Positions 1-4,688 of a stretch of 5,711 nucleotides of DNA are shown here, piece by piece (position 1 is the first letter of the stretch; every line of letters starts with the position of its first letter). The position numbers and the translations under genes were made by a program. The notes under the pieces are model-generated. The model was not told the DNA's origin and did no database searches. It was given only the letters and a program-made list of their open reading frames with translations. The DNA comes from Legionellaceae bacterium (lineage in GTDB: Bacteria > Pseudomonadota > Gammaproteobacteria > Legionellales > Legionellaceae). The stretch is from NCBI GenBank assembly GCA_947470005.1, contig CANISA010000115.1, positions 1 to 5,711 of the forward strand. The letters are read 5' to 3'.

Positions 1-556
1 CCACGATCACAAAATAAGCCAACACCGGGAAGAAAGGCCCCAGTTCAATCAAACAGGATTTAAAAAACGGGATAGTCAGTTCCGTGTGGATGGGGAGGCT
101 TGCATGCGAATAAAGATAAATCACGGCGATCACTGCAATGACCGATTGCCAAAAAATTTTCCATCGACCGGGCAACCCCTTGCTGTTTTTCAACACCAAT
201 TTTCGATAATCATCCACCCAGCCGACCAAACCAAAACTCAGCATCACCCCCATGGCAAGCCACAAATTGGGCTGACGTAGATCGCCCCACAACAGGCAGC
301 TGACGATGATCGCCAACAAAATTAAAACACCCCCCATCGTCGGCGTACCGGTTTTGGATAAGTGGCTCTTCGGGCCATCGTCTCGAACAGTTTGACCAAT
401 TTGTAGTTTCAACAACCAACGAATCAAGAGTGGACCGCAACAAAGCCCAACAACAAGCGCGGTCAACGCGGCCAATATCGATCGAAACGTCAAGTACTGA
501 AACACCCTAAGGGCGTGGTAGTCGCCTTGCCACAACTGTGTAATCCAATAAAGCAT
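1..556 (-). CDS. mraY: MraY, phospho-MurNAc-pentapeptide transferase, N-terminal part (3' end off the window)
   Basis: MraY is an integral inner-membrane enzyme that transfers phospho-MurNAc-pentapeptide from UDP to undecaprenyl phosphate, making lipid I. The reading frame opens with ATG at 556-554 (MLYWITQLWQGDYHALRVF) and stays open for 185 codons to the left edge. Visible signatures are YLTFR (about 21-25), GQTVRDDGPKSHLSKTGTP (about 54-72) followed by TMGG, and VDDYRKL (about 114-120), whose D115-D116 pair occupies the same positions as the catalytic-site aspartates of E. coli MraY. Hydrophobic stretches at about 26-45, 77-90 and 98-114 fit membrane segments. The frame ends in LAYFVIV, just before the expected GNAVNLTDGLDGL motif, so roughly half of the usual 360 residues is present. 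It lies 55 bases after murF on the same strand, the standard dcw order. The ribosome site is weak (AGGTTAGG upstream of the ATG). Identity is certain; the missing half cannot be judged. Confidence 0.96.
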   Translation of the reverse strand, partial: MLYWITQLWQGDYHALRVFQYLTFRSILAALTALVVGLCCGPLLIRWLLKLQIGQTVRDDGPKSHLSKTGTPTMGGVLILLAIIVSCLLWGDLRQPNLWLAMGVMLSFGLVGWVDDYRKLVLKNSKGLPGRWKIFWQSVIAVIAVIYLYSHASLPIHTELTIPFFKSCLIELGPFFPVLAYFVIV

Positions 557-611
557 ATTAACCTAACCTAGTCACCGTGATTAAAATTCGGGCGCACCAC
601 CCTGCGATGCG

Positions 612-1940
612 TCACCCAACCAAGTGATGGACAATGTGCTCCATAGCGCTTGATCGCGAGCCCTTCACCAAGACCGTGGTGTTCTCATCCAAAAGATCCA
701 GTAAATCAGACAACAACGCGTCTTGGCTCGTGTAATGTTTCCCCGGTGTGCCAAAGGCACGCGTGGTCGCTTCACTGTGCTGACCACAGGTCATGAGCGC
801 GTCGATGCCTCGTTGCCGTGCAGCGCACCCAATTTCTTCATGATGAGCCTGACTGAACGCGCCAAGCTCGCCCAGATCCCCCAACACCAGAATACGCCGC
901 CCGGGTTGCAATGCCAATACATCTAGCGCCGCAAGCACTGAGCGCAAATTAGCATTATACGTATCATCAATGATCCGTGCCTGCTGTTTCCCCACTCGAA
1001 ACGCCATCCGCCCCGGCACACCTGCAAATCGCGCCAAGCCTTCCGCAATATCCAACAGCCCAACGCCAGTCGCACGCACACACGTGGCTGCCGCCAGCGC
1101 ATTGCTCACGTTATGCAACCCAGGAACCCACAATGCCACGGGAACCTCGCCTTCCGGCGTCACCAGCGTAAAGCGCGATCCATTCAAGCCGTCTAACACC
1201 ACGTCACGCGCATGAACCGTCTCAGGCGTTGTCACTGAAAACCGCACCACATGGTGCTCTTTTAAGAGGTCATCCCAACAATGAGCGGACGCATCGTCCG
1301 CATTAATTACGGCCGTCCCCCCCGGGGGGAGCCCTTGATGAATTTCACCTTTTGCTTGGATAACCCCTTCTATCGATCCAAATCCTTCCAGATGAGCGGG
1401 AGCTATATTATTAATAAGGGTCACTTTAGGTCGCACCATGGCCACCGTGTGGGCAATCTCACCCCGGTGATTAGCACCGAGTTCAAACACCGCAAATCGA
1501 TGCAACGGCGTCAACTGAAGAAGACTTAAAGGAACACCTAAATGATTATTTAAATTCCCGGGCGTTGCAAACGACGGCGGCAACAACAGGGCTGCTATCA
1601 TCTCTTTCACGGTCGTTTTACCATTGCTCCCCGTCAATGCAATCACCTGGCACCCGAGCCGCTTGCGATGACAAGCCGCGATGACGCCCAACGCATCCAC
1701 GGTGCACGGCATCACGAGTTGTGGTACATCAACATCAGGGTTCGGCTGACTGCACAACACAGCAGCCGCCCCCTTGGCGACCGCGTCGACAATAAAATCA
1801 TGGCCATCAAAACGCTCCCCACGAATGGCCACAAACAACGTTCCAGGCACTACCGCACGGCTATCAATCGATACACCCGTAAGCGCTATCGTTTCAACCG
1901 GAGGCAACGCAAGCCAGGATGCAATTTCGTCAAGGGTCAT
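612..1940 (-). CDS. murF: MurF, UDP-MurNAc-tripeptide--D-alanyl-D-alanine ligase
   Basis: MurF is a cytoplasmic ATP-dependent ligase that adds D-Ala-D-Ala to UDP-MurNAc-tripeptide, completing the pentapeptide used by MraY next door. The product is 442 residues, close to the usual 450. Seen in order: N-terminal substrate domain with SIDSRAVVPGTLFVAIRGER (24-43); P-loop TGSNGKTT (103-110); GNLNNHLGVPLSLL (128-141); FELGANHRGEI (152-162); AKGEI with the probable carbamylated lysine K197; IDDTYNANLRS (324-334); LGDLGELG; and C-terminal VKGSRSSAMEHIV. The frame can be extended to a TTG at 1976, but ATG 1940 fits the family N-terminus (MTLDEIASWL) and has AGAAGAG eight bases upstream, so it is chosen. 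One oddity: the usual DDTYNANPxS motif has leucine in place of proline (residue 332). murE does not precede it; a divergent RelBE module does, so transcription must start in the 1941-2110 gap or further upstream. Confidence 0.97.
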   Translation of the reverse strand: MTLDEIASWLALPPVETIALTGVSIDSRAVVPGTLFVAIRGERFDGHDFIVDAVAKGAAAVLCSQPNPDVDVPQLVMPCTVDALGVIAACHRKRLGCQVIALTGSNGKTTVKEMIAALLLPPSFATPGNLNNHLGVPLSLLQLTPLHRFAVFELGANHRGEIAHTVAMVRPKVTLINNIAPAHLEGFGSIEGVIQAKGEIHQGLPPGGTAVINADDASAHCWDDLLKEHHVVRFSVTTPETVHARDVVLDGLNGSRFTLVTPEGEVPVALWVPGLHNVSNALAAATCVRATGVGLLDIAEGLARFAGVPGRMAFRVGKQQARIIDDTYNANLRSVLAALDVLALQPGRRILVLGDLGELGAFSQAHHEEIGCAARQRGIDALMTCGQHSEATTRAFGTPGKHYTSQDALLSDLLDLLDENTTVLVKGSRSSAMEHIVHHLVG

Positions 1941-2049
1941 GGCACGCACTCTTCTGTTAAGCGAATCATTAAACAAGTAGTTTACTGCGAGTGGTGCCGC
2001 AATTCTAGGGTGGGAACGAAGAGGAATCAGCGATTTAATGCGCTTGTGC

Positions 2050-2078
2050 TTGTGAGAAATACGTTGGTCATCTATAAT
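2050..2078 (+). promoter_or_regulatory. Sigma-70 promoter of relBE
   Basis: The -35 TTGTGA (2050-2055) and -10 TATAAT (2073-2078, consensus) are separated by 17 bases, the optimum. The transcript would start near 2085, inside the palindrome and about 25 bases before the relB ATG, which has AGGTGA (2101-2106) as its ribosome site. Confidence 0.72.
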
Positions 2079-2100
2079 TTGTTTAACATGTTAGACAAAT
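2077..2100. promoter_or_regulatory. Probable RelB-type operator (24-bp near-perfect palindrome)
   Basis: The left arm ATTTGTTTAACA (2077-2088) and right arm TGTTAGACAAAT (2089-2100) are reverse complements at 11 of 12 pairs, with no spacer. The dyad starts at the end of the relB -10 box and covers the predicted start site. Antitoxins with ribbon-helix-helix folds normally autorepress through such dyads, so the RelB-like product at 2111 is the likely ligand; this is inferred from position and symmetry. The same dyad also contains the -35 box and spacer of the candidate minus-strand murF promoter. Confidence 0.68.
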
Positions 2101-2110
2101 AGGTGATAAA

Positions 2111-2329
2111 ATGCTAGGTGTGCGATTAGATAAAGATACCGAATTTCGCTTAGAGCGCCTATGCAGGGAAACGGGGCATACGAAAAGTTATTATGCAAAA
2201 AAGGCTCTAAAAGAGTTTATTGACGACAGGGAAGATTACCTTTTAGCACTTGCTGCATTAGAAGAGGGTGATGAGCGGATATCTTTTGAAGAAGTGAGAA
2301 AAAACATTGACTTGGACGATCAAATTTAA
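2111..2329 (+). CDS. RelB/DinJ-like ribbon-helix-helix antitoxin
   Basis: This 72-residue acidic protein is the expected antitoxin of a type II TA pair: it would bind and neutralise the RelE-type toxin encoded by the overlapping downstream gene, and repress the operon through DNA binding. The N-terminus MLGVRLDKDTEFRLERL looks like the beta strand and first helix of a ribbon-helix-helix fold, followed by a second helix (GHTKSYYAKKALKEFIDD, about 22-39). The C-terminal third (EEGDERISFEEVRKNIDL) is the acidic toxin-wrapping tail typical of this class. The ATG at 2111 is preceded by AGGTGA at 2101-2106. The gene is AT-richer than murF. Its 3' end overlaps the toxin start by 23 bases, which implies translational coupling. 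The family call is secure; the subfamily name (RelB, DinJ or StbD) cannot be fixed by eye. Confidence 0.9.
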   Translation: MLGVRLDKDTEFRLERLCRETGHTKSYYAKKALKEFIDDREDYLLALAALEEGDERISFEEVRKNIDLDDQI

Positions 2330-2570
2330 CAAAAAATCTGAAAAAGAGCTTTCAAAACTTGATAAGCAAGCACAGGTTACGATTATAAATTTTCTTTTAA
2401 AGCTAGAAAAAAAATCCAACCCACGTGACACAGGTCGTGCTTTAAAAGGCGAGCTGGGTCTTTTTTGGCGTTACCGCGTGGGTGACTATAGAATAATATG
2501 CAAAATTGAGGATGAAATGATAACCGTATTGGTTCTTGCTATTGGTCATCGAAAAGAGGTGTATAAATAG
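2307..2570 (+). CDS. RelE/StbE-family mRNA interferase toxin
   Basis: This 87-residue basic protein matches the RelE/ParE toxin fold. RelE-type members cut mRNA in the ribosomal A site and arrest translation until the antitoxin binds them. Seen: N-terminal strand WTIKFNKKSEKELSKLDK (3-20), then ALKGELGLFWRYRVGDYRII (45-64) and the terminal LAIGHRKEVYK (77-87). The basic and aromatic residues K47, R55, R57, R62, H81, R82 and Y86 lie where RelE enzymes place their catalytic and RNA-binding side chains. The start is TTG at 2307, inside the antitoxin gene. An in-frame TGA at 2295-2297 rules out any start further upstream, and no ATG occurs before residue 71. GAAG/GTGAG just upstream can serve as a ribosome site. 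The weak start codon would keep toxin below antitoxin. It appears full length and intact. Confidence 0.9.
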   Translation: MTWTIKFNKKSEKELSKLDKQAQVTIINFLLKLEKKSNPRDTGRALKGELGLFWRYRVGDYRIICKIEDEMITVLVLAIGHRKEVYK

Positions 2571-2601
2571 CACACCATTAATAAACAGACGTCTTCTTAA
2601 C

Positions 2602-2712
2602 TTAGTGCCCTTCGTGCATAACTAATTTCTGAAGTACGCGCTGAGCCTCAGGAAAAGAAGCACATCCCTGTGTTATTTTTTTCCATGTTTTTTCACTGAC
2701 GCCACCATGCAT
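2602..2712 (-). pseudogene. Truncated MNT-type nucleotidyltransferase (HI0073-like antitoxin remnant)
   Basis: A 36-codon frame begins with ATG at 2712-2710, sharing one base with the HEPN stop codon (TGATG). That is the arrangement usual for HI0074/HI0073-type pairs. Its start HGGVSEKTWKKIT and the segment FPEAQRVL resemble, from memory of the family, the N-terminus of minimal nucleotidyltransferases, which read roughly HGLxExxWxxI...FPxVxxVxLFGSRAKG. Here the sequence turns into QKLVMHEGH and stops, with no GSRA motif and no metal-binding DxD; neither appears in the remaining bases up to the relE stop at 2570. The partner therefore looks cut off at its catalytic core. A tiny genuine coupled peptide is possible, but the family resemblance and position favour a broken gene. 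Confidence 0.66.
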
Positions 2713-3107
2713 CATGTTTTCTCAGCGAGCGTATCTTTAAGGGCAAGAAAGAGCACGAGCCCTTCTTCTTTAAGATAAGTATACATGGCCTCAGCCAATT
2801 GCTCATCGTAGGTGTGAGCCGTTAAATTGCGTTTCACATGCAGTTCACCCCATGCATCGGCTTCAGTGAGCAACCCTTGTTGGTAAGCAACTTTTAAGGT
2901 TTCTTTCGGACTGAGAACAAGGATATCCATGGTTTCTAGATAGGCTTTTAAGGTCTTCCACGCCAGCTCATACGTAAATTCAAAGCGCTGAATAACCGCG
3001 TCACGCGTGTATTCAGATTTCGGTGCCTCTAACCCCTTTTTAAGCTGACCTAATGCTTTTTCAAAGCGCTGACGTTTGATGATAAATCCATTGGGGGCTG
3101 TTCTCAT
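2712..3107 (-). CDS. HEPN-domain toxin / nucleotidyltransferase substrate-binding protein, HI0074 family
   Basis: This 131-residue helical protein matches the HI0074 family, the HEPN half of HEPN/MNT toxin-antitoxin pairs. Family hallmarks are FEKALGQLKKGLE (15-27), RDAVIQRFEFTYELAWKTLK (35-54), SPKETLKVAYQQGLL (66-80) and HVKRNLTAHTYDE (90-102). The last contains the HEPN ribonuclease motif R93-x4-H98 and Y100 two residues later. In the related HepT/MntA system an equivalent tyrosine is AMPylated by the MNT partner to silence the toxin. All these residues are present, so the protein looks active, yet the MNT gene directly downstream is truncated. The ATG at 3107 lies 9 bases after the hicB stop, with AAGG overlapping that stop, so it is probably co-translated with hicAB. 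The stop TGA overlaps the remnant start by one base. RNase activity is inferred, not shown. Confidence 0.9.
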   Translation of the reverse strand: MRTAPNGFIIKRQRFEKALGQLKKGLEAPKSEYTRDAVIQRFEFTYELAWKTLKAYLETMDILVLSPKETLKVAYQQGLLTEADAWGELHVKRNLTAHTYDEQLAEAMYTYLKEEGLVLFLALKDTLAEKT

Positions 3108-3116
3108 GGAAAGACC

Positions 3117-3473
3117 TTAATGTTTTGATTTATCTCTCGCTAATCCCTGAGCAAGTAATGTAATCGTTAACGTATTTAAACTAACACCCTCTTCTTTTGC
3201 TCGAGAAGCCAACGCCGCGTGAAGTGATTTTGGAGCACGCATTCTCCATTGGCCACTATAACTGCTTGGAATACTTGGTTTTGAGATAGGATCCCCAAAC
3301 TCTTTCGCTGTTTTCATCCATGCAACCATCGCATCTTCCGCATGATGAAAAGCTTCCTCAGGTGTGGCTCCATCTGCAATGCACCCAGGTAGATCAGGGA
3401 AGCTGACTAAATATCCACCACCATCTTCTTCAGAAAGAGGTTGTATTATTGCCGGGTAATTATATTCACTCAT
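3117..3473 (-). CDS. hicB: HicB antitoxin with ribbon-helix-helix C-terminus
   Basis: HicB neutralises the HicA RNase and represses the operon. The 118-residue product has the degraded RNase-H-like HicB domain first: YPAIIQPLSEEDGGGYLVSF (6-25), PDLPGC (26-31), then ATPEEAFHHAEDAMVAWM (36-53). A ribbon-helix-helix DNA-binding segment follows: WRMRAPKSLHAALASRAKEE (76-95) and GVSLNTLTITLLAQGLAR (96-113). The frame extends to an ATG at 3491, but the ATG at 3473 has a textbook AAGGAGG (3488-3482) with 8-base spacing and gives the normal family start, so it is chosen. The gene overlaps the end of hicA by 8 bases, the usual toxin-first order for HicAB. It is followed 9 bases later by the HEPN gene. 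The much stronger ribosome site than that of hicA fits antitoxin excess. Confidence 0.95.
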   Translation of the reverse strand: MSEYNYPAIIQPLSEEDGGGYLVSFPDLPGCIADGATPEEAFHHAEDAMVAWMKTAKEFGDPISKPSIPSSYSGQWRMRAPKSLHAALASRAKEEGVSLNTLTITLLAQGLARDKSKH

Positions 3474-3708
3474 CACAAAATCCTCCTTCATCGAGCAACT
3501 CTAAAAACTGTTTAATATAGACTGGTTTTATCGGTTTATGTGCAGGCACCGTTATCTTAGAGCCATTAGAAAACCGAAATGTCACGTGACTTGTTCCTGG
3601 TTGCCGGTAATGAATACCTACTCTTTCAGCAATGGCCTTCAAGTCATCAATACGCCAATCACGAGGATTCGCACGCATTCTTATTATTAGTTTATCGAAT
3701 TTACTCAT
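3466..3708 (-). CDS. hicA: HicA mRNA interferase toxin
   Basis: HicA is a small double-stranded-RNA-binding-fold RNase that cleaves mRNA and tmRNA; HicB from the next gene blocks it. The 80-residue product has the family layout: basic helix MSKFDKLIIRMRANPRDWRI (1-20), a second helix DDLKAIAERVGI, then YRQPGTSHVTFRF (34-46) carrying the catalytic histidine H41 in the GTSHVTF form of the motif, and SKITVPAHKPIKPVYIKQFL before the C-terminus. Nothing is missing. The ATG at 3708 has only GCAGG directly abutting it, so translation is probably weak. It heads the leftward operon hicA-hicB-HEPN-MNT remnant, and a promoter with an overlapping inverted repeat lies immediately upstream. murI, 89 bases upstream on the same strand, could also read through. 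Confidence 0.94.
   Translation of the reverse strand: MSKFDKLIIRMRANPRDWRIDDLKAIAERVGIHYRQPGTSHVTFRFSNGSKITVPAHKPIKPVYIKQFLELLDEGGFCDE
3482..3488 (-). promoter_or_regulatory. hicB ribosome binding site
   Basis: AAGGAGG on the minus strand, inside the last codons of hicA, lies 8 bases before ATG 3473. It is the strongest Shine-Dalgarno sequence in the window and decides the hicB start against the upstream ATG at 3491. Confidence 0.88.
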
Positions 3709-3715
3709 CCTGCAA

Positions 3716-3747
3716 ATGGTACCACAGAAGGAACCATGATCAAGGTT
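3716..3747 (-). promoter_or_regulatory. Promoter and probable HicB operator of the hicA operon
   Basis: On the minus strand TTGATC (3743-3738, -35) and TACCAT (3721-3716, -10) are 16 bases apart. An inverted repeat exactly fills the spacer and -10: on the plus strand ATGGTACC (3716-3723) and GGAACCAT (3730-3737) match at 7 of 8 pairs around a 6-base spacer. A second, overlapping dyad (AACCATGATCAAGGTT, 3732-3747, 14 of 16 symmetric) covers the -35. Binding of the HicB ribbon-helix-helix domain here would block polymerase. The predicted start lies about at 3709, almost touching the hicA ATG, so the message may be nearly leaderless. Inferred from sequence only. Confidence 0.55.
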
Positions 3748-3797
3748 TTTTTCTTTAAGGAATAACGCACTGAAACACCTATTTATCTTTTATTCGG

Positions 3798-4625
3798 TCA
3801 ACCCACAACACGCAGTGTAGGATCAATCAGTTCAATCTCAGACAGTCGCAACGACTCCCCGAGAAACAACTCACCCACGACCTGAAATCGCTTCACCGAA
3901 TCCGTAACCAAATAGCGCACCTCGCCGAGCGTTACTTCGCCCGCTTTCAGCAAGCTCATGTCCGTCAATACGTTTTTCAGCGCAACAGCCGTGGCCTCAG
4001 CCGAATCAACCACGTGAACACCGGCTGGCAGCAAAGTCGCAAGCAAAGGCTTAAACACCGGAAAATGCGTGCACCCGAGCAACACGGTGTCTTCATCGAC
4101 CATGCCATCCAAGTAATGCTGCAGCGCGGCTTTCGCGATGGCATTGTCGACCATCCCCTCTTCGGCCAATGCAACCAACACACTGCACGCACGTGCATGG
4201 ATGGTCACCTGGGGGATTTGTTTGGCGATGAGCGTTTGATAAGCTTGCGCGGCAATGGTCGTTTCCGTGGCAAATACGGCGATCCGATGATTACGCGTGG
4301 CTTCCACGGCAGCCAGCGCTCCGGGCGATACCACACCCAACACGGGGATATCCGGCAACATCGCCTGCAAATGGGGCAGTGCCGCGGTGGTCGCGGTATT
4401 GCACGCAATCACCAAGGCTTTGATCCGCCGCTCCACCAACACGCGCGCCATTTGCACGGCATATTGCAAGACGGTATCCGGGCTTTTCGTGCCATAAGGC
4501 AGGCGCGCCGTGTCACCTAAATAGACAAAAGACTCGCCAGGAAGGGCGGCTCGCAGTGCACGCAACACCGTCAACCCACCCATCCCCGAATCAAAAACGC
4601 CAATAGCCAACTGTGATTTCATCAT
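3798..4625 (-). CDS. murI: MurI, glutamate racemase
   Basis: MurI interconverts L- and D-glutamate in the cytoplasm without a cofactor, supplying the D-Glu of peptidoglycan. The 275-residue product shows the family in order: GVFDSGMGGLTVL (9-21) with the D12-S13 active-site pair; YLGDTARLPYGTKSP (35-49); IACNTATTAAL (73-83) with the first catalytic cysteine C75; VLGVVSPGA (95-103); ATETTIAAQAY (119-129), corresponding to the usual EGT-type loop; and LLGCTHFPVFKPLL (182-195) with the second catalytic cysteine C185. The frame extends to GTG 4679, but that start precedes the likely promoter and adds an unrelated N-terminus, so ATG 4625 (or ATG 4622) is chosen. The ribosome site there is weak and A-rich (AAAAGAAA). 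The usual proline in the CPLF-type segment is replaced (CSVLVAL). It looks intact. Confidence 0.95.
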   Translation of the reverse strand: MMKSQLAIGVFDSGMGGLTVLRALRAALPGESFVYLGDTARLPYGTKSPDTVLQYAVQMARVLVERRIKALVIACNTATTAALPHLQAMLPDIPVLGVVSPGALAAVEATRNHRIAVFATETTIAAQAYQTLIAKQIPQVTIHARACSVLVALAEEGMVDNAIAKAALQHYLDGMVDEDTVLLGCTHFPVFKPLLATLLPAGVHVVDSAEATAVALKNVLTDMSLLKAGEVTLGEVRYLVTDSVKRFQVVGELFLGESLRLSEIELIDPTLRVVG

Positions 4626-4649
4626 GATTTTTTTTCTTTTGTTTGATGC

Positions 4650-4678
4650 ATGATAACATTTAAACACCCCGTTCATCA
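4650..4678 (-). promoter_or_regulatory. Probable murI promoter (extended -10)
   Basis: On the minus strand TGTTATCAT (4658-4650) is an extended -10: a TG followed after one base by TATCAT, matching 5 of 6 consensus positions. The -35 at 17 bases (TGATGA) is weak, as tolerated by extended -10 promoters. Transcription would begin near 4643, about 18 bases before ATG 4625, which supports that start over GTG 4679. Confidence 0.5.
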
Positions 4679-4688
4679 CGCATCCAAG

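Larger units (their letters stand above)
1941..2110. promoter_or_regulatory. Divergent control region between murF and relB
   Basis: This 170-base gap separates murF (leftward) from relB (rightward) and must drive at least relB, probably both. On the plus strand TTGTGA (2050-2055) and a perfect TATAAT (2073-2078) are 17 bases apart, a strong sigma-70 promoter. On the minus strand TTGTCT (2098-2093) and TATAGA (2076-2071) are 16 bases apart, a weaker candidate for murF-mraY that would give a leader of about 120 bases. The two -10 elements overlap almost exactly. A palindrome at 2077-2100 overlaps both promoters. The promoters are read by eye and untested. Confidence 0.6.

Noticed and set aside
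1941..1976. MurF start at TTG 1976, adding 12 residues
   Set aside because: No ribosome site precedes the TTG, while ATG 1940 has AGAAGAG upstream and gives the usual family N-terminus.
1668..2102. Plus-strand open frame of 144 codons across murF
   Set aside because: It is antisense to the clearly conserved MurF sequence, has low-complexity basic composition, and resembles no family; a shadow frame.
2558..2576. Small stem-loop at the end of relE (GGTGT/ACACC) as a terminator
   Set aside because: The stem has only 5 pairs and no T-tract follows, so it does not qualify as a Rho-independent terminator.
3474..3491. HicB start at ATG 3491
   Set aside because: The AAGGAGG at 3488-3482 would lie inside the coding sequence and is ideally placed for ATG 3473, which gives the normal HicB start.
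3732..3755. Plus-strand dyad followed by a T-run as a terminator
   Set aside because: The stem is interrupted and weak, and no plus-strand gene lies upstream to be terminated; it fits better as part of the hicA operator.
4014..4520. Plus-strand open frame of 168 codons opposite murI
   Set aside because: MurI motifs on the other strand explain this DNA; the product is rich in Arg, His and Gln with no recognisable domain.
4626..4679. MurI start at GTG 4679, adding 18 residues
   Set aside because: The extension does not resemble MurI, and the probable -10 element lies downstream of that GTG.
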